NCBI GenBank assembly: GCA_035582835.1
Contig: JAYKAV010000666.1
Span: 879,784 to 943,783 of the forward strand
DNA: 64,000 bases
Direction: 5' to 3'
From: Phoebastria nigripes
Lineage: Eukaryota > Chordata > Aves > Procellariiformes > Diomedeidae
The translations under genes and the position numbers were made by a program. Of this stretch, positions 22,806-34,878 are shown one piece after another; the first letter of the stretch is position 1, and each line of letters begins with the position of its first letter. The notes below the pieces were generated by a model. The model was given only the letters and a program-made list of their open reading frames with translations. It did no database searches and was not told the DNA's origin.

Positions 22806-23717
22806 AAGGTAACTTTTCTTAATAGATTAGAGCCTGATCTGGAAAAGGCACTTCTAAAACATAATTGCGAGGATCTTTAATAGTGAAATATTTTCTTCAA
22901 ATACCCATTTTTACTATAGTGAAATGCAGCTAGGATTAGAAAGAAACCTAATGTTTAAACAGACTAAGTTACTTAGTCATCTTTTTTAATAGCATATTAC
23001 AATTTAGAGTTATACTTCAACCCTCCTATACAGAGAAAAGGTTTGACACAACAAGATCCACAACCTTTTTCTCCACGCTTTTTCTCTCCCGGTTTGGACC
23101 AGAGGTGCTGAAGAAGGTATCCAGCAGCTCTCTGGTTCATAGCTTTACAAGTGCAACATGTACAACTGGCCCTTCTCTCTAACTCCCATTGCAGTGCAGA
23201 GACAGCACACGTGGCCCAACACCCTGTGCCGGCATTCCTCAGTGAGGGTTGTAGAGTTCGTAGTGACAGCTGCTCCTTCTGACAACAGAAGAACGTACAA
23301 TTGTTTGTGGGCTGTTGGTTATGCTGTTTCCTGGGAGGAATTATGCCACATGGAGCACAATTTATCTCACGCTTTTCGCACTTTACCCAAGCCATACTCA
23401 TGTTCACACAGTGTGAATGGCAGCAGTTCTGTGATGGAGAAAGAATGAGACATATCACCCCTCTGGGCCTTCTGTCTTCTGTACCACTAAGAGGACAGAT
23501 TTATGTGGCTAAAGTTCTGGTTTTGTAGTATGTATGTACAAGTATGCGTTACTGAAGTAACTACATGAAGACAGCTTTCCTCCTAAAGAAAGGGGTAAGC
23601 TTTCCACACAGGTGCTTTCTTTTTACTGTATAATGTGAGCTATTACATGTATATTTTTATATACCCAACTTAGATAAGTTTGGTTGGTTTTAAATGTACT
23701 GGTTTTAAAATAAGCAC

Positions 23718-23723
23718 AATAAA
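23718..23723 (+). terminator. RCN1: Distal poly(A) signal of RCN1 (AATAAA)
   Basis: AATAAA lies about 1.15 kb after the stop, followed by a T/G-rich stretch (CTTCTTTTTGATACTATG) that could serve as the downstream element. Confidence 0.5.
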
Positions 23724-23740
23724 CTCAATACTTCTTTTTG

Positions 23741-25189
23741 ATACTATGAAGGTGCAATAACACTAACACAGACTAGCATAGAGAGATGATGTGAAAGCAG
23801 GAACCAAACCTTTAAAGCCAGTAGTTCCCAAAGCACTGGGTCATTGGCAGCTCCTGCAGCACTGGGTGGTCATCTACAAACAGCAGCTGGACATACGGCA
23901 CCAACTGTTTCTTCTTCACCTCATTAAAAAAAAAAAAAAAAAACAAACGTAGAAATAAGTCCAATATACATAGTTGCTACTGCTATCACTAGAATCTGTT
24001 CTGAACACTAACACTAGGAGATTAGGTCTCCACAACAGTGTTCACTTGGAGGTTCCTTGAAGGTTTGGTGTACAGCGTCACACACTGGTGATCACACAGT
24101 GATCTCAGCTCTGAGAATCCCAGGTTGTTATACTTCAGCAATTTAACAAATCTGTGAAAATCATCATGAGACGATGCAGAACTGTGACCTCCTTAAACAG
24201 TTGTCATTTTTACAAGGTCTTACAAGATCTGTGGTGAAATATTTTACATCTTCCAATTGAAGACAAATCTAGGTATCAGAGTCTGGCAGAGATTACATGT
24301 TCATGCTAGCACAATTATTAAGCTTTTGGTGTGCACTTCTTATGACATTGCCAGCAATGTCTCTGAAAAGTCCCTACCTCCTCCACTAACATACAGTAGG
24401 ACAAATGTCATAAGACATAAGCGAACTGGTTTTGCCCTTCCAGTACCCTCAAGTTAAATAAATGCCTAAATGCAGTGTTATCTGAGAAGCAATAAAATTG
24501 TATCTTGGCACATGTAAAAGATTATCTGTTTTNTTTATGACTTGGATTTGGAAAGGTTTATTGTATTCAGTAATCCTAACAATCTTGAGAGCTTTTTTTT
24601 TTAGTAGTCCTTTCATACTAAATTTTAACATTTTTATATTTTAGTAACAGAATTGCGGTACTCTCTCTGNGCTTAGATTATCTTCTGCTGTTTCAGGGAA
24701 CAATACCTTAAAAGACCTCAAAAAAAGCTTGTTTCCTGCAAGTGAAACTGCAGCTCAGACTGGGTACTTAAGCCAAGGATTTTCACTGGAGCTCAAGGGA
24801 AGGTTGTTTGCTAACTCTTGTTGAAATTCAGTGGGAGTTGGCTGCTGAGACACTAAGCATCGTTGCCTTCAGCTAAACATGACACTTCCAAATCCACTGC
24901 GTTCTGTCCCAACAAAAAACTGCATCTGAGCTTTGACAAGCAATCACATTTTCTTCCGCGTTACTCAATGAATTTGGAATAGATGTAGCATCAAATGAGA
25001 GAGAAATCATGTTCCCGTGTTTGTTCTTGATTTCTATTAATGCTTGGAACACATTGGGCATTTTCCAGTATAAAACTATACTTACATGAGTAACAATGCT
25101 AAAATTAGAGGAGTTACTCATGCAAACAGGAACTGGAAATTTAGACACATAGTATTTTACAGTAAAATCTTTTTTTTACAAAAAGAACA
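23741..25189. other. Intergenic DNA between RCN1 and the CR1 LINE
   Basis: No gene is supported. A stretch at about 23820-23943 begins CAGTAGTTCCCAAAG and ends in 18 A bases. Its start resembles the terminal sequence of hAT-Charlie DNA transposons, but the match is too short to call. The rest is unique-looking. Confidence 0.6.
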
Positions 25190-27219
25190 GTACTCAGGTA
25201 GAGCAAACGCCAGGAGGCCTGCATGGTTGAACAAGGAGCTCCTGGACAAACTCAAACACAACAAGGAAGCCTACAGAGGGTGGAAGCAAGGACAGGTAGC
25301 CTGGGAGGAATACAGAGAAATTGTCCGAGCAGCCAGGGATCAGGTTAGGAAAGCTAAAGCCCTGACAGAATTAAATCTGGCCAGGGACGTCAGGGCCAAC
25401 AAGAAAAGCTTCTACAGGTACATCAGGGATAAAAGGAAGACGAGGGAAAATGTAGGCCCTCTCTGGAGTGAAACAGGAGACCTGGTTACCTGGGATACAG
25501 AGAAGGATGAGGTACTCAACGACTTTTTTGCCTTGGTCTTCACTGGCAAGAGCTCAAGCCTCACCACCCAAGTTGCAGAAGGCAAAGGCAGGGACTGGGA
25601 GAATGAAGAGCCGCCCACTGTAGCAGAAGATTAGGTTCGAGACCATCTAAGGAGCCTGAAGGTGCACGTCCATGGGACCCAATGAGATCCATCCGTGGGT
25701 CCTGAAGGACCTGGCAGATGAAGTTGCTGAGCCACTATCCATTGTATTTGAGAAGTCGTGGCAGTCCGGTGAAGTTCCCACTGACTGGAAAAGGGGAAAC
25801 ATAACCCCCATTTTTAAAAAGGGGAAAAAGGAAGACCCGGGGAACTACAGGCCAGTCAGTCTCACCTCGGTGTCTGGGAAGATCATGGAACAGATCCTCC
25901 TGGAAGCTATGCTAAGGCACATGGAGGACAGGGAGGTGATTTGAGACAGCCAGTATGGCTTCACCAAGGGCAAGTCCTGCCTGACCAACCTAGTGGCCTT
26001 CTACAATGGAGTGACTACATCAGTGGACATGGGAAGAGCTACAGATGTCATCTATCTGGACCTCCTTAAAGCCTTTGACACGGTCCCCCACAACATCCTT
26101 CTCTCTAAACTGGAGAGGTATAGATTTGATGGGTGGACTGTCTGGTGGGTGAGAAATTGGTTGGATGGTCGCATCCAGAGAGTAGTGGTCAACGGCTCAA
26201 TGTCCAGATGGAGATCGGTGATGAGTGGTGTCCCGCAGGGGCCCATACTGGGAGCAGTACTGTTTAATATCTTCATCAACGACATAGACAGTGGGATCGA
26301 GTCAAGTGCACCCTCAGCAAGTTTGCCAACAACACCAAGCTGAGTGGTGCGGTTGACACGCCTGAGGGACAGGATGCCATCCAGAGGGACCTGGACAAGC
26401 TCNAGAAGTGGGCCCATGTGAACCTCATGAGGTTCAACAAGGCCAAGTGCAAGGTCCTGCACCTGGGTCGGGGCCACCCCCAGGATCAATACAGGCTGGA
26501 GGATGAAGGGATTGAGAGCAGCCCTACCGAGAAGGACTTGGGGGTACTGGTGGATGAAAGCTGGACACGAGCTGGCAATGTGCGCTCACAGCCCAGAAGG
26601 CCAACCATATCCTGGGCTGCATCAAAAGAAGCATGGCCAGCAGGTCAAGGAAGGTGATTCTGTCCCTCTGCTCTGCTCTGGTGAGACCCCACCTGGGGTA
26701 CTGCGTCCAGCTCTGGAACCTCCAGCATAAGAAAGACATGGACCTGTTGGAGCAGGTCCAGAGGAGGGCCACAAAGATGATCAGGGGATGGAATGCCTCT
26801 CCTATGAAGAAAGGCTGCGAGAGTTGGGGTTATTTAGCCTGGAGAAGAGAAGGCTTCGGGGAGACCTTATTGCAGCCTTTCAGTACTTAAAGGGGGCTTA
26901 TAAGAAAGATGGGGACAAACTTTTTAGCAGGGCCTGTTGCAACAGGACAAGGGGGAATGGTTTTAAACTCAAAGAGGGTAGATTGAGACTAGATATAAGG
27001 AAGAAATTTTGTATGATGAGGGTGGTGAAACACTGGCACAGGTTGCCCAGAGAGGTGGTAGATGCCCCATCCCTGGAAACATTCAAGGTCAGGTTGGATG
27101 GGGCTCTGAGCAAGGTGATCTAGTTGAAGATGTCCCTGCCCATGGCAGGAGGTTGGACTAGATGACCTTTAAAGGTCCCTTCCAACCCAAACTATTCTAT
27201 GATTCTATGATTCTACGAT
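25190..27219 (+). mobile_element. CR1 LINE retrotransposon, 5'-truncated
   Basis: CR1 is the dominant LINE of bird genomes. This copy starts inside ORF2 (about GCAAACGCCAGGAGGCC) and runs to the CR1 3' end, where ATTCTATG occurs at 27194-27201 and 27202-27209 and as ATTCTACG at 27210-27217. The 3' UTR-like tail (GGTTGGACTAGATGACC followed by TTCCAACCC) is typical of the family. CR1 copies are normally 5'-truncated and lack poly(A) tails and target-site duplications, as here. The first base is uncertain by about 10 bp. The + orientation matches RCN1. Confidence 0.96.
25201..27123 (+). pseudogene. Inactivated CR1 ORF2 (reverse transcriptase) remnant
   Basis: Pieces of the CR1 ORF2 protein are read in several frames: a segment with [12 protein letters not shown] upstream of the polymerase, a piece with [16 protein letters not shown], the RT motif [14 protein letters not shown], a GVPQG motif block, and the C-terminal part ending LDGALSKVI at 27123. 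Stops and frame changes separate them, near 25632-25680 (stop and shift), 25942 (in-frame TGA) and around 26300 (shift). The catalytic box normally read FADD is FANN here (26322-26333), so both metal-binding Asp are lost. The endonuclease domain is missing through truncation. It cannot encode a working enzyme. Confidence 0.93.
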
Positions 27220-30200
27220 ATCCAGCTATGAAAAAGGCAAACACGCCAACTAGAATGAGATTTAAAATAATCAAATTATTTGTCAATCGTTGTAAGGGTA
27301 ATGGGGTCGTATTAAGATTAGAAGCTTTTTTATAAACCAGAATATAGAAACATTTTTTTAGAGAACATAAATATCACTAAAGTGATTTCACTCTAACGGC
27401 TACCCTCTTCTTTCTGCAGCTCTTCATAGTGTTTCACTTACCAATATTCAGTAATGCACAGTACATTTCATGCACTAAATTTTCCTTTCAAGCTCAATGC
27501 ACTAAGGAAGAGTAACTCCAAAAGAGACTAGAGCTTCTGGCTTTAAATTTAACACTATTTAAGGAAAGCAAACCTTTGCTAGGGGATATAACTGTTAACG
27601 TTGTGATTTTTCAAGCCTAAGGTTTCTAATGGGGTTTGACTGTTCCAGAGATAACATTTTTTTTCCTAGGTAACATATTTCAAGTCATATTATGAGCAAA
27701 CGTTACAAAATTTTAGTGTAATGTGAAATACTGTAATGTCAGATAGCATTATTTATCTGCTTAATATGACTAAAACCATTAATTGCTGGGAGCCATACTT
27801 CATCCCAGCAACATGAAAATCCATTTTGTGCCTATCTTGTCAGTTATTGCTGATTTTCTTAATGAATTGTGACGTAGTGAAATTCTGTTGGGAAACGTGT
27901 TTATATATTTCCAGCTGCAGGTTCTGTATGGTAACTCTTATTACATAGATCCTCCATTAACTAAATGTTTTCATTATGCCTATGCCACAACATATCAAAG
28001 GTGCATTTTTCTTACTTAGATATCTGGAATAGCCATTATTATTGCACATGCAGTTTTAATTATTAGAATTTATGAAATGAACTAAGTGGCTGATGTCCAT
28101 TGTCTTATATTTCCATTTAATGATTTAATCAGGTTAAATCTGTCTCCTATTCCAACCAAGGTACCGTACATAACTCCCTGAGGAAAGGAGAATACAGCTC
28201 ATCCTGATCTAATTACACTTACAGAAGTATCTTACAATAATTGCGTAATGCTTTACTATTTGCAATGCAGAAGTTGATCTTGATCCCAGTGAAGTTAATG
28301 GCAGAACTCCTAGTCCCTATATAGAGGGACTGAGGCCTTAGCCACCCAAAGGCAAGCAGAATGATAGGATGGTGTGACATGAGGTTAGAAGTAACCTTAC
28401 GACCACCAGATCCTGATCTCCTTACTACTACTACTGAATGCTAACTTTTAGGAATTTAGACTGATTCATACTCATGTAAGATAGTTAGGGCATAAGTCTA
28501 GTTCATGGAAGACAGNGTCTCGTGTTTTACTGGTCTGTTCGAGTAAACTTAGCCATTTTACTGAGCAATGGTGGCATCACTGCTAGACAGCAAGTTACCA
28601 TTAAGCAAATGGAACTAGTTTTACAGGGGGGCAGAAGGAGCCACAGAAAACATTTCAAGGCCAAAGATTTTGCAAAACCTGACTCGGCTGGTAGTCAAAC
28701 ACTTGGAAGCATCCACCACTAATAAGCAGTGCCCTTCTCTTTTCATCACTCCAATTTAGTGTGTGCTATATTCCATTTAGTATGTCCAGCAAGGAGTATA
28801 TTAACCATATTCACTAATTACAAATGAAGAATTTAGGATTATTTTCCATGGAAGTTTCAGGTACCAGTAAGACTGATGTCCCTCAAACTCAAGTGCTGTA
28901 TAGATTATTCCAAACATGATGAATTTCAAAGCAACCTCAGAAGAAAAAGGTATCAGCTTTCCCATAGTGTGAAATAGTGTACAAGGGACATGCATGCCTA
29001 TGTGACACAACAGGCAATTTCACACCTGCATTCTGTCTCTCCACAGGATAAGGTAAAAGATCTTCAACAGATGGGAGCGTCTCTTCACTATGCCAGTGAC
29101 AAGAATATAATTATCATGTATAGGCATTACTATTCCTATTGATAATTAAGGGATATCCATCTTCAGCACAAGTGTTGGCTCTGGTGAGGGCACCAGAGTT
29201 CTGGAGCTCAGTTTCATATACTGCATATTTGTCATTTTCCTTGTGGAAGAATTTATTTCATAATCATAAAGTGTCCAAATATGATCTGAAATGTTAGCAT
29301 TTGAAGTTTTAGTATTTGCTTAAGTGTTTTGTAGTTGGCCTCACATTTGTGAGGTTGGCCATATCTGTGGTCTGAAACCACCACATACCTGAAATTCCAG
29401 GACATCTATATAGAACAAGTCATGGCATGATACTGAATCTGAATAGTAATTAAGAGTGACACATACATTAGAAATGACAATGTTTCATCATATCAACAAG
29501 AATTTAGACACACATCAAGAGGCTTTCACAGTTAAGTGGGAAATCTTTTCTTTATATGGGAATAGCCTGACAACCTTTAAAAAGAAAGTCCATTGGACTA
29601 ATGGGGGTACAAAAACTTAATGAAAAATTAGTATAGCTTTTGAAGACATACCTTAAAATCCTCAGTAAGGCTCCTTGGTGCTTTTGTGGATGGTGTCACA
29701 GAAACATGAGTTGATAATCCCATAGCGCATGCCACATTCTCAAACAGTTCTAGTACAGCACTGCCCAAGAACAGCCATCGCTGAAGATGCTGCATTCATA
29801 CCCAACAGATTGCTGAGGTTTAGGTCAAAATAAAGTGTAAAAATAAAGCTACTCAATAGGCTGCTCCAGCATGCACTATCTTCTCCCACCTAAGGCTGCT
29901 GTTGGATTCTGAGGAAGTTTGATGGGTGCATGATAACGAACATTGTGTTGGTCATGATGAATCCCACCACTATGATTCAAGTTAACGAGTTGGTATCAAG
30001 GCCAACATACCGAGGAAGGGGGGGAAAAAAAAAAAAAAGTCATTCTAATTGTCAATTACTGAACTCCCGAGAGCATGTTGGTCTCAGGACTTCTCAGGAC
30101 ATATCTTGGATATGGATGTATGTATGGATATATATCTTGTTTGGATAAAAGCCAGTGAATTTAATGTTTCAGGAAGAAAAAAAAGGGAAGGGGGGCTTTT

Positions 30201-33200
30201 AACATTAGATCAACTGTAAGATAACACAGACATACCAAAAACAGTATTGACTAGATTGACAGGTTAGACATATCCCTCCCCCAAATTACTCCCAATGCCC
30301 CCCCTCACCAACTTTAAATTCAGCTAAACTGAAGTTCTGCTGACATTGCTTTCACTGCATCTCACAGGGCCTTGGTTGCTGGAACACAGAAAATAAAGGA
30401 ATGCTAGTTGAGAATGCATTGAATGAAGAAGTGCAAAAGAATTCAGATAGCTAAAACTTCCTGAAACCTTTAGTTGGTACATTTAGACGAAACATTTTAA
30501 AATGATAGGGAGGATTTTTTTTAAAAGGTGAATTCACAAGTGAATTCCACAGGCAGCAGAAATGAAGGGAAAAGAGTGGCTGGAGAGGTGTCCTAGAATC
30601 TAACAAAACCAAAAGCTTCTCTTCTCCATTCCTGCTCTTTGTTTAGAAGATTTTGCATCAATTCCTTTGTCTGAGTCTGTCCATTCTTTCTTTGTCCTCA
30701 AGTTTTAAATTCAGTTAACAGTATAGACATAACATTTCTGGGAATCCCCAAACCCCCTCAAGTCGCTGATAACTTCGAAATGCTTTATGCTGAAGAAAGG
30801 AAGTTTTCACAACTATTACATCTGCTCCAAACTGGATACAGCAAAGTATAGTTAAACAAAGAAACCAAATGCAAGAGACTAAAAAAAGTATTATTCATCA
30901 TTCTCATCTATATTCATAAACAAAAATGTCTAACCTTTTAATTTACTTTTTAATTAATTTTTAACCTTTTTAATTTACTACAAAAACATTTAAAAGTGAA
31001 CTCTATACAAGAAAAGTATTTGTATACTTTTTGTAAGCCACAGAGTACTGTTTTCCTAGAGACAGTAGGAGAAATGCAGTAATTTATACTTGAGTTTAGT
31101 CAAACTAGCACCTTGTGAAGCAAATGTTTCCTGCATTGGTCTTTCTTCAGTGTAGTTGCATGACCATTAAAATTCTAGGATACCTTCTTGAGCTAACAAT
31201 CAAACCCATGACTTTACTCCAAGGCTGCCTACTCAGTTTCTTAACAAAAATCTTTATGTTATATCAGCTCTACAATTGCTGCATGTGCTGGGTGCAAAGT
31301 CTGGAAATTTCAATCATCACAAAAAGGTTATGAAATTATTTCAGTACAAAAAGGACCTTTCAAAAGCCTTGCTATCAACTAGCATTAGGTTTACAGAACA
31401 GTTATGTAGATATCTGAATGGATATAATATTTTATTTTCCCTCTTTTTGCAAGGAAATCAACTTTTCACATTTGCTACCCCAAAGCTTGTAAAAAGGAAG
31501 ATTGTGTACAAGACGTTAAAATGGGTCCTCTGGGATAAGGAACTTGGGGATAAGGTAGGTTTTGCCCTAAATCAGGCATGTAACTGTGATGTAAATAAAG
31601 ATTAGCTTAATAGTGGGAAACTAGGTCCAAAATGCAGTCAATAGAGACAAGTAGGGCTCCCTCAACTATGGCTTCAGAAGGTGTAATTATGGGTGCATAA
31701 AGCAGTGCAAATATCCTCCCTTTATGTTTCTGCATCCCTTCATAACATACACAAACACAGTTGAAATAAAACAGGCAAGATGAAGAGCAATGAGAAACGA
31801 CATGATGAAATACCGCCTTTAAAATCTACTTTATTCAACTGGAAACAAAATATTTTAAAAGGTGATAATGCTCTAAAAGCTATTTAACTCACCAGCCAAA
31901 TCAAACTGACCAAAATCTAATTTATTCCTTGTCTTGTTTAGCAGATGCTTAAAAAGATCAATATAGCTGTCTCTGTAGATCGGCATGAAATATTAACCAG
32001 TCTGAGTGTTCTGAAGCTTTTTACAACATATTCAGCCTCATTAAACATTAAGCAGCCTTGAAATATAAATATAAAATAACTATCAGCTTCCTATCCTTCA
32101 CACACAGAACAAAGGTAGCTCAAATGTGGGAAGCAGGAGGAAAAAATATTAAATGAACTGGGAATTCACAGAGAAGTTAACTTAAGAAAGCTGTCAGTAT
32201 AAATTGACTCAATCAGATACACTTTACCATAAGGAAAGATAATATTGCAATATCAGAAGAATATCTGCTAAGGAACAAAACAGTAGTATGACATTTATAG
32301 CATGAGAAATTCATAAAAATATGCCTCTGACCACAAATATACTCATCTTAGGCCCAGTCGTCATTTATACTACAGCTCCTTTCACCCCTCATATTTGCTG
32401 TAAGACCCACTCCATGGGTTCAGTGAGAACGAAGTCCTCTTTTCTCTGCTTTTCATTACTGTCTGGTATGTTAAAAATATCTGGGCTAATACTGCAGAAA
32501 AGAGTTTCAGGTTCACTAAAGGGAAATGTCAGCTTTGCAAATCACTGAAAGTAACCGGACATAAACTGTCAAAATAAGTCAGCAAAACAGTGCTGTTATT
32601 GTCAGTATGTAACTCAAGCCTGCAATCCGAGATGTGGCTAAAGGTTATAGACAATATAGCAAGACAGTTCTACTATGATGTACACATCAACTAATTTCGC
32701 TAAAAATGCTGTTTAATTTTAATATATGCAGTACATTTAATACCTTTTTCTCCCATTTGTCTGCTTGCTTTATTATTACTGCAGAGTGATAGTGAAGAAT
32801 AAAATTCAACCTCACACAGTATTGCCTTTACCACTGCAGAGTCTGTCAGGGTTTACAGAGAAGCTTTTTGTGTAGCTTTCTTATTGCTACTTCTTCTAGT
32901 ATTGTTTAGTATTGATATCGGACCAGACGTACCAGTGTTAGAATTTGTTACAGATGCCTTCTCTCAATTTGGCAAGATGGTAACGGCAAGAAGCGAAGCT
33001 GTGTAGGATTCATTCCCCTGCAGAGATACTAGATTTTGTAAACAGTATACCAAGCTATTAAGTTAGAACTATCAAATTCTCTTACACAACATGATGGTAG
33101 GAATGCCATCAAGCAGTCATTGCAAAAACCATGAGGAGTTAAGAATGAAACCAAGAAACTAATTCAGTACACCTCAAGGCAAAAAGATATGTATTTTTAA

Positions 33201-34860
33201 AATAGATATTTTTAAATTTTTGCAGCATAAGCAAGATATCAGTGGGCTCACATAAAGAATAAGTGTATCAGACACATTAAGAAATGATACTCAAATAGCA
33301 TTTGACATTGGGCTATTTTTGCTGCGTTCTCAGAATAGAACTGAAAAGATACTTTTGTATTCCACTGCATTACACCATGTTTTTATACTTTCTCTACCTG
33401 TATGCTACACTGTTAACAAGCATCGATTAGAACAGCATCAAATCAAATGTTTTACACTTATTTGCATGCCAAATTTTCAGATGTGCTTTGTGGACAGGGT
33501 TACACCATCTCCAAAGACGCATTTTAAAATTAAATTTAAAAATACATTTAATGGGAAAAGATTATACACATTGTGAGCAAAGCCCAGCACCTTACAATTT
33601 AGTCGAAGGGGTGAGTCATAGTCTAACTGCAACACAGGCTCGGGGAGGGCAAACAAAGCCTTAGATTTCCTGTACCTTCTTCAGTTCTGCACCATCCCAC
33701 CTTGCTCCTGCTAAAACTCGGAACAATCTCAGATAAAAACCAGCCCTGCGTTACCAGAACCACACTCGTCCCTTCCCTGTTATGCCTTTTTTTTTTTTTT
33801 TCTGATGCACGGGGGATACACAGAGCTGCCTCCTCAGTTCCACTCAGCAGAGGCAGTTATGCAAGGAGTTGCTCGCATTTCTTACAGCCACGAAGGAGCA
33901 CAATGAAGCCATAACAAGGCATGTGGATGAGGTTGCACAAGGCAGACAAGAGTGCACAAAATCCATGTAACAACTTAAGGAGCACTATGTGGTGCCTTGC
34001 TTGCTTCTTTAATCTGAGTGCTTTGCCTAAATTGCAGGTCCTGCAGGTTGTTTGGGAAGAAAGGTAATTTGGCAGCAGCGTCAAGCATTTCTTTGATATC
34101 ATGGTACAACACAGAGGAGTTCAGCAAGACAAGTTTTCTTGCTGAGATTGCCACAGCTCTTTTATCCAAAAATCCTCTTCTCTTAAGGGTATGCTCATTC
34201 ATGTGTCATCCTTGTATCTCACTGAGCTTCTGGCATACAGGAAACAAGCCAAAGACTGGAGTTAGATGGTCACCTAAGTGCTATGAAATTGGTATTGAGG
34301 CTTAGGGTAGAACGAGCAGGCACAAAGATAGGGATATATAGGTAGCAATAGTACTGCAAAGGGACAGGAATTTTACCTATCAACTGCTCTCCAATCAAAC
34401 CTGGAAAACTAGCCTTTGCACAGATGAAATCTGTTTCACTTTTTGCGCTCTGCCCCCCTTGAAAATTTGAGAGAGATGAAAAACACTAGTGCCAAATTTA
34501 CTGTAAATATCTACTCAGGCAAGGTGTAACAGTCTGCTTTGATCACGTTGCACTAACGCCTCTCTTAGACATCCATCCAAACCCAGTTTCTGGAATGCAT
34601 TCTTTGAAGTCTCTTTTTGTACAAGACTTCTCCTGTCCATCCACACAGCTAAAACTTTTAACTGGGCAGTCCCTTATTACTCATAACCTTATTACTACAG
34701 TATCTTTTTCCTGACAACAGTCTTGTTCCTGCACATGCTCAGCTCAAAGCACTACTGCAAAGCAGAGCCAACACTCCACTCCCTCCGCTCCAACAAACTC
34801 CAAGTGATGCATCTTCACTTTCAAAGCTCTTCATAGCCTACAGTCCCCAATATTCCTGAT
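27220..34860. other. Intergenic DNA downstream of the CR1 copy
   Basis: AT-rich, unique-looking sequence with no supported gene. The part at 27770-28210 has few low-complexity runs and reads like a conserved noncoding element, but conservation cannot be tested here. Small palindromic structures occur at 29340-29360 and around 30525-30550, and a poly(T) run of 15 at 33787-33801. By synteny this lies in the RCN1-WT1 interval. No WT1 zinc-finger exon was found on either strand. Confidence 0.6.
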
Positions 34861-34863
34861 CTC

Positions 34864-34878
34864 TCACCCCCTGCTGGA
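34864..34878 (-). promoter_or_regulatory. Candidate CTCF site (minus-strand motif)
   Basis: TCACCCCCTGCTGGA reads, on the minus strand, CCAGCAGGGGG, which fits the CTCF core well up to its last GC, where a T replaces C. Single motif only; binding is not shown. Confidence 0.4.

Larger units (their letters stand above)
22567..23740 (+). other. RCN1: Probable RCN1 3' UTR
   Basis: The stretch downstream of the stop codon holds two AATAAA signals, at 22800-22805 and 23718-23723, so a short (about 250 b) and a long (about 1.15 kb) 3' UTR are possible. Human RCN1 has a 3' UTR of around a kilobase or more, which fits the distal site. An antisense open frame of 153 codons with many Cys (22997-23458) overlaps it and is probably chance. 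Confidence 0.6.

Noticed and set aside
26052..26489. Antisense 145-codon frame inside the CR1 copy
   Set aside because: It is the reverse shadow of CR1 ORF2; the sense strand carries the recognisable reverse transcriptase motifs.
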